From NCBI GenBank assembly GCA_030637365.1, contig DAOWGR010000097.1, forward strand, positions 1 to 22,295: a stretch of 22,295 nt of DNA, in the 5' to 3' direction. Below the pieces are notes generated by a model. The model was not told the DNA's origin, ran no database searches, and saw only the letters and a program-made list of their open reading frames with translations. This document shows, piece by piece, positions 13,901 to 21,997 of this stretch. The position numbers and the translations under genes are program-made. The stretch's first letter is position 1, and each line of letters opens with the position of its first letter. This DNA is from Elusimicrobiota bacterium (GTDB taxonomy: Bacteria; Elusimicrobiota; Elusimicrobia; Elusimicrobiales; UBA9959).

Positions 13901-16451
13901 TTAAGTTTTAGCGCAAGTTTTTATTACTATGCTGACAAGCCGTTTTGGGACTATGATGAGTTTTATTATTTTTTTGCCCGATAAATGTTCCTTAACGCTT
14001 TGCTTTGCCAGCTCTTCAAGTTCTTCTTTTTCAATGGTTTCTTTTACATGTATTTTCGCTTTTATTTTGCCGTTAATTTGAATGGGTATTTCCAATTCCC
14101 TTTCACTTATTATTTTTTCATTAGCCATAGGCCAGGCTTTGTTAATCAAGCTGTCGGTTTTTCCCGATCTTTCCCATAATTCATCGGTAATATGGGGAGC
14201 AAGCGGATGCGTGATTGTCAGAAAAATTTCAAAATCTTCCTTGGAAATACCAAGATCATTAAATTTATTAAAGTATATCATCAGCGCCGATATGGCGGTA
14301 TTGAATTTTAAGTCCTCTATATCCCGGGTCACTTTTTTTATGGTTTGATGCCTTAAGATGGTTAAGTCTTTATCATCAAGAGCCGCTTTAATTGAATTGT
14401 TTTTAATCCCGTCCGCGCATTGAATTCCCCATCGCCATATTCTTTTTAAAAATCTGTAAATTCCCTCAATGCCGTTCATATCCCAGGGTTTTGCCATTTC
14501 AAGCGGTCCCATAAACATTTCATACATTCTAAAGGCGTCCGCGCCGTATTTTTCAACAATCTCATCGGGATTGATAACATTTTTTTTGGACTTTGACATT
14601 TTTTCCACAACTGGCTTTATTGTTTCGCCGTTTTCTTTCAATACGGCCGTTCCATTGTCTTTAATATCCAGCTCGGAGTATTTTCTGTAAATTCCTTTTT
14701 TGTCGCAATAAGCGTAAGAAAGTATCATTCCTTGATGAATCAGTTTTTTAAAAGGCTCTTTTTCGCTGACAAGGCCGATATCATAAAGAACTTTATGCCA
14801 GAATCTGGCGTATAAAAGATGCAGGACGGCATGTTCCGCTCCGCCTATATACAAATCCACGGGAGACCAAGCTTTTTCAATTTCCGAAGAAACAAATTCT
14901 TTTTTATTTAACGGATCCATAAACCTGAGATAATACCAGCAGGAGCCGGCCCATTGCGGCATGGTATTTGTTTCGCGTTTTGCCTGCCCGCGGCATTTGG
15001 GGCATTTTACATTTACCCATGATTCCATGGCGGCCAAAGGGGATTCTCCCGTTCCGGTCGGCTGATATTTTTCAACTTTCGGCAGAAGGACGGGCAAGTC
15101 TTTGTCATCTACGGCTATCGCGCCGCATTTATCGCAATTGATAATCGGTATGGGCTCGCCCCAATAGCGCTGCCGGGAAAATACCCAATCTCTTAATTTA
15201 AAATTTATTTTTGATTGTCCGGCGTTTTTAGAAGATAGAAAGTCCGTTATTTTCTTTATAGCTTCGGGAGTTTTAAGGCCGTTGATCAGTTTTGAATTTA
15301 TGGAAACGCCTTCTCCGCAATAAGCTTTTGCCGCGTCCCAATTTTTTGGAGCCGTGACGACATTGATTATGGGAAGATTAAATTTTTTGGCAAATTCATG
15401 GTCTCTTTCATCATGCCCCGGCACCGCCATTATAGCTCCGGTGCCATAGCTGGAAAGAACATAATCGGCTATCCATATTGGAATTTTTTCTTCGTTTAAA
15501 GGATTTATGGCGTAAGCGCCGATGAATACTCCCGTTTTTTCTTTTTGCAATTCCGTTCTTTCCAAATCGGATTTTCCGGCGGCCTTTTCCCGATATGTTT
15601 TTACTTCGTTTCGCGCGTCGGGTGAGACCAATTTTTCAACAAGAGGATGTTCGGGAGCCAAAACCATATAAGTGGCGCCATAAACGGTATCCGGGCGCGT
15701 GGAAAAAACGGGGATAAAATCGTCGCTGTTTTCAAGTTTGAAATGTATCTGCGCGCCTTTGGATTTTCCTATCCAGTTTTTCTGCATGGACATTGTTGAA
15801 TTCGGCCAATTGAGGCCTTCCAAATCATTTAAGAGTCTGTCGGCGTATTTTGTTATGCGAAGTATCCATTGTCGTAAATTCTTTTTTTTTAACCTTTGAT
15901 TGGCATCTTTCGCAAGAACCTTGAAAAACCTCTTCATTGGCAAGTCCTGTTTTGCATGAAGGGCACCAATTTATAGGTCTGGTGTCTTCATAAGCCAGCC
16001 CTTTTTTAAATATTTGAAGGAAAATCCATTGCGTCCATTTATAATAATCCGGGGAAGTCGTGTCTATTTCTCTTTCCCAATCATAGCAGAGGCCCAATGA
16101 ATTGATCTGGCGTTTAAAAGTATCTATGTTTTTTTGCGTGGTTATTTCGGGATGCACACCGGTATCGATTGCGTAATTTTCAGCCGGAAGGCCGAAAGCG
16201 TCCCAGCCCATAGGATGAAGAACATCAAAATTATTCATTTTTTTAAATCTGCATATAATATCCGAGGCCGTATAGCCTTCGGGATGTCCGACATGCAAGC
16301 CTTCTCCTGACGGATAAGGAAACATATCCAAACAGTAAAATTTTTTTTTGCCCGGTTTTATCGGTGATTTGAAAAGTTTTTTATCATTCCAGATTTTTTG
16401 TTGTTTTTTATCTATATCCGCAAATTTGGGTATTTCTATCTCTTGACTCAT
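13901..16451 (-). CDS. leuS: Leucyl-tRNA synthetase, split by a frameshift at a poly-A run
   Basis: Class Ia synthetase charging tRNA-Leu. The two overlapping frames (13901-15943 and 15825-16451) join into one protein of about 849 residues, a normal LeuS. The 5' part has HVGH (53-56) and a CPSC...CERC zinc module (163-183). The 3' part has the CP1 editing domain (STRPDTVYGA; GTGAIMAVPGHDERD), a second Cys-x2-Cys zinc site, KMSKS (448-452 of that frame, near 14588-14602) and the anticodon-binding domain. The break is at nine A (plus-strand T run 15882-15890): eight A would give a continuous VKKKNLRQWILR. Everything else is intact and conserved, so the gene is probably functional, through a sequencing error at the run or through slippage. 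Its start has no Shine-Dalgarno sequence; TAAAAT lies 7 nt upstream. Confidence 0.93.
15881..15890 (-). other. Frameshift site in leuS (A9 run)
   Basis: On the coding strand nine A are followed by G. Reading through them in the first frame gives a stop after 18 non-conserved residues. Removing one A, or a +1 shift here, restores the conserved sequence. Homopolymer miscount, true mutation and transcriptional slippage are all possible. Confidence 0.85.
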
Positions 16452-16474
16452 AAAGGCTATTTTACCAGATTAGC

Positions 16475-16516
16475 GAGCAAGAGGATAGAGGCAAGAAGTC
16501 AGAGGCAAGATGTAAG
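16475..16516. repeat. Six heptads between ybeY and leuS
   Basis: Six consecutive 7-nt units occur on the plus strand, including AGGCAAG (twice), AAGTCAG and ATGTAAG. The same unit types, some on the opposite strand, encode the C-termini of murJ and the GH57 gene. Confidence 0.8.
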
Positions 16517-16573
16517 GTGTTTTCCTTATTTACATATCAACTTATCATCGTATTTCCGTATCTACGCTGTTTT
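16512..16573 (-). repeat. 62-bp dispersed repeat, copy 1
   Basis: Read on the minus strand, this segment aligns by eye with 21864-21924 on the plus strand at about 54 of 62 positions, with two small gaps. Shared parts include AAAACAGCGTA, ATACGGAAAT and GATGATAAGTT. The copy begins inside ybeY, and its AAAACAGCGTAG supplies the last codons and stop of that gene. Confidence 0.75.
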
Positions 16574-17080
16574 TTTCTTTTGTGGGAAGTGTTTTCGGAT
16601 ATAAAATTCGGTTTTTTTATCCATTTCGGTTCTTTCGGCTTTGGTTTTATCGTCCATGCCTTTTAAATGCAGACAGCCATGAACCGTAAGTATCGCCAAT
16701 TCTTTTAACAATGAGTGCTGAAAGAGCTTCGCTTGTTTTTTTGCTTGGTCAATACATACAAAAACATCGCCAAAAGGCATTGGTTCACTTTTCCGATTCG
16801 GGAGTGGGTTGGGTAGGGGATAGTTGAAAGCTATAACATCGGTAATGGATGTTTTTTTTAAAAATTTTTTATTTAGTTTTTTAATTTCCGCGGCATTTAC
16901 AAATATAATGGAAGTCTCGAGGCTATGCCGGGTGCCGTGTTTCGGACTATGTCCATCAAAACGGCCAATGTTTTTATCCCTTATGTTTTTTAATGTTTCT
17001 TCAGCGATTTTTTTCAATAGTTTTGTTTTTGATTTTATATTTGCCGGAGCGGGGGCTTTAAAAAAAAGAGATATTGTCAC
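16562..17080 (-). CDS. ybeY: Endoribonuclease YbeY with repeat insertions and an altered zinc site
   Basis: Metal-dependent RNase involved in 16S rRNA 3'-end maturation and ribosome quality control. The 172-residue protein has the family signature as HGCLHLKGMDD (134-144). His134 and His138 are kept, but the third canonical ligand His is Asp144. ITDVIAFNYP (79-88) corresponds to the usual TDVLSFP, and GDVFVCID (104-111) to GDIVISLD. Two stretches look inserted. Residues about 38-56 are encoded by ACACGGC/ACCCGGC-type heptads. Residues about 88-101 (PLPNPLPNRKSEP) contain a 21-bp repeat shared with lptE. The start is a GTG overlapping the phoH stop (GTGA), which implies translational coupling; the phoH-ybeY pair is conserved in many bacteria. 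The stop codon lies in a dispersed repeat. Confidence 0.9.
   Translation of the reverse strand: MTISLFFKAPAPANIKSKTKLLKKIAEETLKNIRDKNIGRFDGHSPKHGTRHSLETSIIFVNAAEIKKLNKKFLKKTSITDVIAFNYPLPNPLPNRKSEPMPFGDVFVCIDQAKKQAKLFQHSLLKELAILTVHGCLHLKGMDDKTKAERTEMDKKTEFYIRKHFPQKKKTA
16796..16816. repeat. 21-bp repeat shared with lptE (ybeY copy)
   Basis: This segment inside ybeY matches 13298-13318 at 20 of 21 positions. It encodes the Pro/Leu/Asn-rich residues in the loop before GDVFVCID, where the YbeY family is variable. Confidence 0.7.
16917..16970. repeat. Probable repeat insertion near the start of ybeY
   Basis: On the coding strand the heptads ACACGGC and ACCCGGC are flanked by two small hairpins with TAT/ATA loops (GGC-TAT-GCC at 16921-16929 and GGAC-TAT-GTCC at 16944-16954). 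The encoded residues, about 38-56, have no counterpart in the usual YbeY pattern, where the first helix leads directly to the strand SIIFVN. Confidence 0.5.
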
Positions 17081-18036
17081 TTTGTTTTTTCCGCTTTTTC
17101 ATATTTATCATAGGCTTGAATTATAGCCTTTACCAAAGAATGCCTGACTATGTCTTTGTCCGTGAATTTTATGAATTTTATGCTTTTTATGCTTTTTAAA
17201 ATTTCGCTTATTATCACAAGTCCCGATTTATTTTTTTCTTTTAAATCAATTTGAGTGATATCGCCCGTTATTACTATTTTGGAAAAAACTCCCATTCTGG
17301 TTAAGAACATTTTTATTTGTTCGGGCGATGTGTTTTGCGCTTCATCCAGGATTATAAACGCGTTTTCCAAAGTCCTTCCTCTCATATAGGCGAGGGGAAC
17401 GGTTTCTATTATGGTTTCATCGCGAAGCGCTCTGAATTTCTCCGCGCCGAGAAGCATATAAAAAGCGTCATAAAGAGGTCTGAGATAGGGATACACTTTA
17501 TCTTCAATATCACCCGGAAGAAAACCCAGGTTTTCTCCCGCTTCAACTATGGGACGCGTGATAATTATTTTTTTAACGCGGTTTTCTTGAAGATATTTTA
17601 AACCGCAGGCGGCGGCGAGAAATGTTTTGCCCGTTCCGGCCGGCCCCACCGATATTACCATGTCACCGGACAAAATGTCTTTAACATATTTGGTTTGAGT
17701 TTGGCCTCTGGGGAAAATAAGTTCGCCGTATTCGGTTTTATAAATGGCTTTTTCCGGCAATTGAGCGCTTTTATTCAGGATATTGGGTTTGCTTGAAAAT
17801 GCCATAAAACTTGCCGAGCGATACTCGCTTATGTTTTGACGAATATAGCGGATGGCTTTATCCGCGTTTGAATTGGAACCTCGCAGGGTAAGAGTTACCG
17901 TTTCATCTTTGCGGCTATGCCTTACGAATATTGAAATTTTCAGTTTTTTTTCAAGAGCTTTAAGATTTGAGTCTTGAGGCCCTAAAACACAAACAGCTTC
18001 TTCGGTTGTTTTAAGTAAAAATTTTTTTGTATTCAT
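17077..18036 (-). CDS. phoH: PhoH-family ATPase
   Basis: Cytoplasmic P-loop ATPase of the PhoH/YbeZ family, thought to work with YbeY in RNA metabolism; the exact reaction is not settled. The 319-residue protein has an N-terminal KH-like region (about 1-75), then Walker A GPAGTGKT with the preceding DMVISV. Walker B is FIILDEAQN, followed by the family pattern SPEQIKMFLTRMG and KIVITGDITQIDL, and FTDKDIVRHSLV near the end. The neighbouring overlapping ybeY supports the call. A run of four 9-nt units near the 3' end (17164-17199) encodes KSIKSIKFIKF, a small in-frame tandem expansion. There is no Shine-Dalgarno sequence before the start. Confidence 0.95.
   Translation of the reverse strand: MNTKKFLLKTTEEAVCVLGPQDSNLKALEKKLKISIFVRHSRKDETVTLTLRGSNSNADKAIRYIRQNISEYRSASFMAFSSKPNILNKSAQLPEKAIYKTEYGELIFPRGQTQTKYVKDILSGDMVISVGPAGTGKTFLAAACGLKYLQENRVKKIIITRPIVEAGENLGFLPGDIEDKVYPYLRPLYDAFYMLLGAEKFRALRDETIIETVPLAYMRGRTLENAFIILDEAQNTSPEQIKMFLTRMGVFSKIVITGDITQIDLKEKNKSGLVIISEILKSIKSIKFIKFTDKDIVRHSLVKAIIQAYDKYEKAEKTK
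17164..17199. repeat. 9-nt tandem repeat within phoH
   Basis: Two GAATTTTAT units are followed by GCTTTTTAT and GCTTTTTAA. On the coding strand they give alternating Lys-Ser-Ile and Lys-Phe-Ile triplets in a region that is one short strand in relatives. Confidence 0.7.
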
Positions 18037-18074
18037 ATTGTTATAGCGCGACAGTCAGCAGCGCGGCAGAGCTA

Positions 18075-18240
18075 CAGTAAAAAACAGCGATCTGATTAAG
18101 GATTAGGTGATAGGGTTTGTTACCATAACCCTTAATCCATACTCCATAATTCTTATCTTGTTTCTTATGTCTGACTTCTTAAAGCAAAGCTTTGCTTTGC
18201 GGCTACATTCTTGCATCTGACATCTTGCTTCTGACTTTAG
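18075..18240. repeat. Composite heptad repeat block between phoH and the GH57 gene
   Basis: This block combines several modules. AAAAAACAGCG (about 18079-18089) resembles the start of the 62-bp repeat. A stem pairs AGGGTT (18112-18117) with AACCCT (18127-18132). On the complement, 7-nt units include AAGTCAG, ACATAAG, TTATGGA and GTATGGA. A perfect 18-bp palindrome, AAAGCAAAGCTTTGCTTT, lies at 18181-18198. The heptads AGTCAGA, AGCAAGA, TGTCAGA and TGCAAGA run into the GH57 gene and encode its C-terminus. Confidence 0.8.
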
Positions 18241-20527
18241 ACCTCCTGCTCCTATTTGATATATTCAGTGCGTCTGTCATTTCGGTTATGGTTTTAAGAA
18301 ATACTTTATCCCCAAGTTCCACAAAGGTGGGGGCTTCGCGAAGTCTTAGCCAGTTAAATATTATGGTTTTTATTTCAAGCTCATAACCTTGATAAGGATC
18401 CGTTTTCAAATAATTCAGCCATTCTTTTGTTTTTGATATATCAGGATTTTCTTTCATTAAAATAATTTCAAAGTTCGATATAAAGGCTTTTATTATTTCA
18501 TCTCTAAAAGGAATATTGCCGGGTTTAAAAGAAAATTTCCTGAAATTCCAAAGTGTTTGGAGTATGTCTCCCGATAAAATTTCCGAAGGCATAAAGTTTT
18601 TAACTATATGCAGCCAGTGGTACATAACGGAATGAATATCTTCTTTTTCGGGATGTTGTATAAGCGTTTTGAAGATAGTTTTATTGCCTTTATGAAGATT
18701 TGAGAAGTCGTATATTTTGATATTCTTTTCTTTCAGCGCAAGTTCAAATTTTTCAAAATTATTTCGCGCGGCAAGAGCAAGCTTATTGAATTCTTCCATG
18801 TTTTCACATTTGAGAAGAACGCATTTGAGAGCTTTATTCGTATTTGCCGAAACAATGGCCAGAAATTCGGTTCGTTCAAAAGTTTCCGTATTTTCCGTAT
18901 TTATGAAATAAAGGGCGGTATTCGCGCCGTTAAGGTTTAAAATTTCTTTTTTTATAACTTTATTGTGAAATCTTGATTGTTCTTCAAAAGGAAAAATGGT
19001 GTCCATAAAAAGTGAAAAAGCAAAATTCGCGGTTTGGTTGTAAATATCATTTTTAAAGAGATAGATGTTTTTTATAATTTGTCGCAAGTTAATTCCTTTT
19101 ATATTCGACTCGGCTTTTGATATGTCGTCTTCAAACTCATCATAAAAGTCGCCGCCGAATGTTTGGGCGGTTTCAATGGCTTTTAAAGCGTGTTTAATCG
19201 CGTTTATTGACGGAATATCGGTGATATCGTCAAAAAACCAAGCGCAGCTTGTGAACATAAACAGCCTGTCTTTTTGCATATCAAGCAGTTTCAAGGCGGC
19301 GCGGGAATCTTTGGCTGAAAGCGTTTTTTTGGAGTTTGCGGTAAGGAATCGTTTTATTTCGGTGGCATGTTCGGTTTTTGAGCAAAGAATATATTTATCG
19401 CGCGCCTCCCATGGATTTGTAAAATATTCTTTCGCGTTTTCGGCGTAACACGCATCTATCTTTAAGCTGAGTTTATCTAAAGATTCTCTTAAATGCTTTC
19501 TCCATAATTGGCTCTTGAATTGCGGATTTATTCTGCAGCCGCAGTCATCTTTCCATCTGCCTACTCCATGCGGGCAGCTCCATGAAGAAGGGGAAATTAT
19601 TTCAATTTCAAATTTAGGGCTGTTATCTTCAAGAAAAGCCGCGAAATTGGTGATTCGGAATTTTTTTTCTCCGGCTATTTTGTCAATAAGATTGGAAAGC
19701 CCCGCATTGGCGTTTTTTAAATGATGTCCGTAGTTTTCTCCGTCGGAAGCGATGCTTAGGATTTGAGGGGTTTTGTCTTTTAAAAATTCGGTTTCCAGAA
19801 TTTCGTAAAAATGCCGCGTATCGTTGATTTTGTTTATTATGGCGTCCGATATTTCCTTATTATAAAAAAAGATATCAATGAATTTGCCTTTTTGTTCTTT
19901 TGAAAACCATCTATACGGCCTTGTGTCGTCAAAACTTATTTTATTGGCGGTTTCCCATTTATTGTCGCCTATCGGCCTAAAGCGGGCGGCTTGGCTTGGC
20001 GAGAGTATGGTGTATTTTATGTTTTGCTCGCACAGCGTTTCCAGAGTTTCCGCGTCGCTTGCGGTTTCAGAAAGCCATATTCCCAGCGATTTGCGTTTAA
20101 ATTTAAAATTGAAATATTCAAGTCCCCAGCGAATCTGTGTTTTTTTGTCTTTAAGCGGGGCGAGCGGCATTATTATGTGATTGTAAATTTGCGCGATGGC
20201 ATTGCCATGTCCGAAATTTTTGACGCTTTGCGCGTCGGCGTCAAGAATAGCCATGTAAACATTGGGATGATTTTTTTCCAGCCAATCCAAAAGCGTCGGG
20301 CCGAAATCAAAATTTATATTGGCGTAATTGTTTATAAGTTTTGAGATTTTCCCGCCGGAATTGTTTATCGCGGAAAAAGCGTTTGGCAGATAGCATTCAT
20401 GAAATATTTTTTGATTCCAATTTTCAAACGGCGAGGCCGAATCTTCTTTTTCAATATGCTTCAGCCAGGGATCTTCTCTGGGGGGTTGATAGAAATGTCC
20501 GTGCGCGCAAAAAAATTTTGTTTTCAT
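18203..20527 (-). CDS. Glycoside hydrolase family 57 protein with DUF3536 region
   Basis: Predicted alpha-glucan-active enzyme of the GH57 (alpha-amylase/alpha-mannosidase-like, COG1449) group. The start HGHFYQPPREDPWL (9-22) is the hallmark of the DUF3536-containing branch. The expected nucleophile Glu154 is in LGIWLSETA, and the expected acid Asp262 is in IASDGENYGHH. SWSCPHGVGRWKDDCGC (315-331) is another conserved block. The C-terminal half (about 345-740) corresponds to DUF3536. There is no signal peptide, so the enzyme is cytoplasmic. Being downstream of glgC on the same strand, it probably acts on glycogen or maltodextrin, as a hydrolase, transglycosylase or branching-type enzyme; the exact activity is unknown. 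The final residues (KVRSKMSDARM) are encoded by intergenic heptad repeats, and the stop codon lies in the repeat. Confidence 0.9.
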   Translation of the reverse strand: MKTKFFCAHGHFYQPPREDPWLKHIEKEDSASPFENWNQKIFHECYLPNAFSAINNSGGKISKLINNYANINFDFGPTLLDWLEKNHPNVYMAILDADAQSVKNFGHGNAIAQIYNHIIMPLAPLKDKKTQIRWGLEYFNFKFKRKSLGIWLSETASDAETLETLCEQNIKYTILSPSQAARFRPIGDNKWETANKISFDDTRPYRWFSKEQKGKFIDIFFYNKEISDAIINKINDTRHFYEILETEFLKDKTPQILSIASDGENYGHHLKNANAGLSNLIDKIAGEKKFRITNFAAFLEDNSPKFEIEIISPSSWSCPHGVGRWKDDCGCRINPQFKSQLWRKHLRESLDKLSLKIDACYAENAKEYFTNPWEARDKYILCSKTEHATEIKRFLTANSKKTLSAKDSRAALKLLDMQKDRLFMFTSCAWFFDDITDIPSINAIKHALKAIETAQTFGGDFYDEFEDDISKAESNIKGINLRQIIKNIYLFKNDIYNQTANFAFSLFMDTIFPFEEQSRFHNKVIKKEILNLNGANTALYFINTENTETFERTEFLAIVSANTNKALKCVLLKCENMEEFNKLALAARNNFEKFELALKEKNIKIYDFSNLHKGNKTIFKTLIQHPEKEDIHSVMYHWLHIVKNFMPSEILSGDILQTLWNFRKFSFKPGNIPFRDEIIKAFISNFEIILMKENPDISKTKEWLNYLKTDPYQGYELEIKTIIFNWLRLREAPTFVELGDKVFLKTITEMTDALNISNRSRRSKVRSKMSDARM

Positions 20528-20634
20528 AAATAATTCGTTTCTTGTTTCCTACCCGCTCATAGGGTATAAGTAATTTTTAGAGCTAGGCAGTTAGACTGCT
20601 TGGCGGCTAATCCCTATCCCCTCTTCCCTGGTTT
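20528..20634. repeat. Repeat-containing spacer between glgC and the GH57 gene
   Basis: The spacer has two small hairpins, TACCC/GGGTA (near 20550-20570) and GCAGT-TAG-ACTGC (near 20587-20599), and the motif GCGGCTAATCC (20603-20613), which also occurs at 4322-4332. The stems are not followed by T runs in the direction of transcription. The sequence before the GH57 start has no close Shine-Dalgarno motif. Confidence 0.5.
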
Positions 20635-21840
20635 TTATTTCCATTTTGAGATTCCGCGCGGAATAACCACTATGCCGCTGGGATCCATATAATAGCGTTG
20701 AATATCATTTTTAGAATTAAGTCCTATTGAAGTTTTCGCTTCAATGGTATTGAATCTGTCTATAATGACCTTCTTCAGCTTTACACCCGCTTTTATTTCG
20801 CAGGAATCCATTATTATACAGTCTTCAATCTGGCAGTGTTCATGGATTTTAACTTCGCTTGAGAGAATGCATCTTTTAAGCGAGGATTTGTTTACAATAC
20901 AGCCGTCGCTTATCATGCAATTTTGCAGATTGGATTCTATTATTTTAGCGGGGGGGAGGTCCAATTTGTTTGATTGAATCGGCCACGCTTTATTATTCAA
21001 TTCAAGTTTGGCTTTCGCGCCCAAAATATCCATATGAGATTGCCAAAAGGATTCTATTGTTCCGACATCTCTCCAATAATTTTTCTCCTCATAACTTTTG
21101 GTTCCGGGCAGAGTCTGATTGCTGAAATTATACGCGAAAACTTTATATTGTTTATAAATATTCGGAAGGATTGTTTTTCCAAAATCAAGACCGCGATTAT
21201 CTCCGGATTCTTCGTGGAGAATTTTAACCAAAGCATCGTAATTGAATATATAATTGCCCATTGATGCGTAAACAATATTGGGGTCTGAAGGAATGGGTTT
21301 GCCTTTTTTGGGTTTTTCATCAAAACCGGTCATTCTGTTTTTTGAATCAACTGAAACTATGCCGAACCTTGAAGCCTCTTTAAGGGGAACGCCGAGCGCC
21401 GCGACGGTTACATCGGCCTTATTCTCCAAATGAAATTTAATCATTTGATTTATATCCATTCTGTAAATATGATCGGCTCCGAAAACGGCCACAAGGTCGG
21501 GGTCATAATCATTAACAAGGTTTAAATTTTGGTTTACGGCGTCAGCGGTGCCTCTGTACCACATTTCACCGAGCCTCATTTGAGGCGGCACCACGGTTAT
21601 AAAATGATCTTTTGTTATTCCGCCCGTAGACCTGTTTCTGAGATATTCTATTAAGGATTGCGACAAGTATTGCACCAAAACATAAACTGAAAATATTCCG
21701 GAGTTTATAAAATTTGCCAAAACAAAATCTATGATTCTATATTTTCCGCCGAAAGGAACCGCCGGTTTAGAGCGTTCTTTTGTGAGAGGATAAAGCCTTT
21801 CACCTTTGCCTCCGGCCATTATTAAGCCTATAATTCTCAT
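20635..21840 (-). CDS. glgC: Glucose-1-phosphate adenylyltransferase
   Basis: ADP-glucose pyrophosphorylase, which makes ADP-glucose from ATP and glucose-1-phosphate and is the committed step of bacterial glycogen synthesis. The 401-residue protein is full length. The nucleotide-binding loop is AGGKGERLYPLTKERSKPAVPFGG (residues 9-32), the catalytic/sugar-binding motifs include WYRGTADAV and FGADHIYRMD, and the ADP-glucose motif GFDEKPK appears in the middle. The C-terminal part (about 295-390) shows the hexapeptide left-handed beta-helix pattern. The start is supported by AGGAGGA three nt upstream, the strongest ribosome binding site in the window. It precedes the GH57 gene on the same strand, which suggests a glucan storage locus. 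Confidence 0.96.
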   Translation of the reverse strand: MRIIGLIMAGGKGERLYPLTKERSKPAVPFGGKYRIIDFVLANFINSGIFSVYVLVQYLSQSLIEYLRNRSTGGITKDHFITVVPPQMRLGEMWYRGTADAVNQNLNLVNDYDPDLVAVFGADHIYRMDINQMIKFHLENKADVTVAALGVPLKEASRFGIVSVDSKNRMTGFDEKPKKGKPIPSDPNIVYASMGNYIFNYDALVKILHEESGDNRGLDFGKTILPNIYKQYKVFAYNFSNQTLPGTKSYEEKNYWRDVGTIESFWQSHMDILGAKAKLELNNKAWPIQSNKLDLPPAKIIESNLQNCMISDGCIVNKSSLKRCILSSEVKIHEHCQIEDCIIMDSCEIKAGVKLKKVIIDRFNTIEAKTSIGLNSKNDIQRYYMDPSGIVVIPRGISKWK

Positions 21841-21843
21841 TAA

Positions 21844-21850
21844 TCCTCCT
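21844..21850 (-). promoter_or_regulatory. Strong Shine-Dalgarno sequence of glgC
   Basis: AGGAGGA on the minus strand is separated from the glgC ATG by only three nt. It contrasts with gltX, leuS, uvrC and rpsT, which have none. Confidence 0.8.
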
Positions 21851-21863
21851 TAGTAACAAATAG

Positions 21864-21924
21864 AAAACAGCGTAAATACGGAAATTAGGATGATAAGTTA
21901 ATATGTAATTAAGGAAACTCCTTA
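21864..21924 (+). repeat. 62-bp dispersed repeat, copy 2
   Basis: Counterpart of 16512-16573 in the opposite orientation. It ends in the hairpin AAGGA-AAC-TCCTT (21911-21923), which is nearly identical to the module at 10113-10125. It lies in the leader region of glgC. Confidence 0.75.
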
Positions 21925-21997
21925 ATTTATTTCTTTTATATCATCGTTCGGCGCATATTGCATATTTCGAGCTCTGTTCGCTTTTTTCTTGTTGTTC

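Noticed and set aside
15825..16451. Two separate leuS-like genes
   Set aside because: The 5' frame ends 18 residues after the A9 run in non-conserved sequence, and the 3' frame begins with non-conserved sequence. Joined at the run they give one complete LeuS, so this is one gene with a frameshift.
18075..18200. Small RNA or riboswitch between phoH and the GH57 gene
   Set aside because: The stems found are explained by repeat modules and palindromes that recur elsewhere. No known riboswitch core could be recognised.
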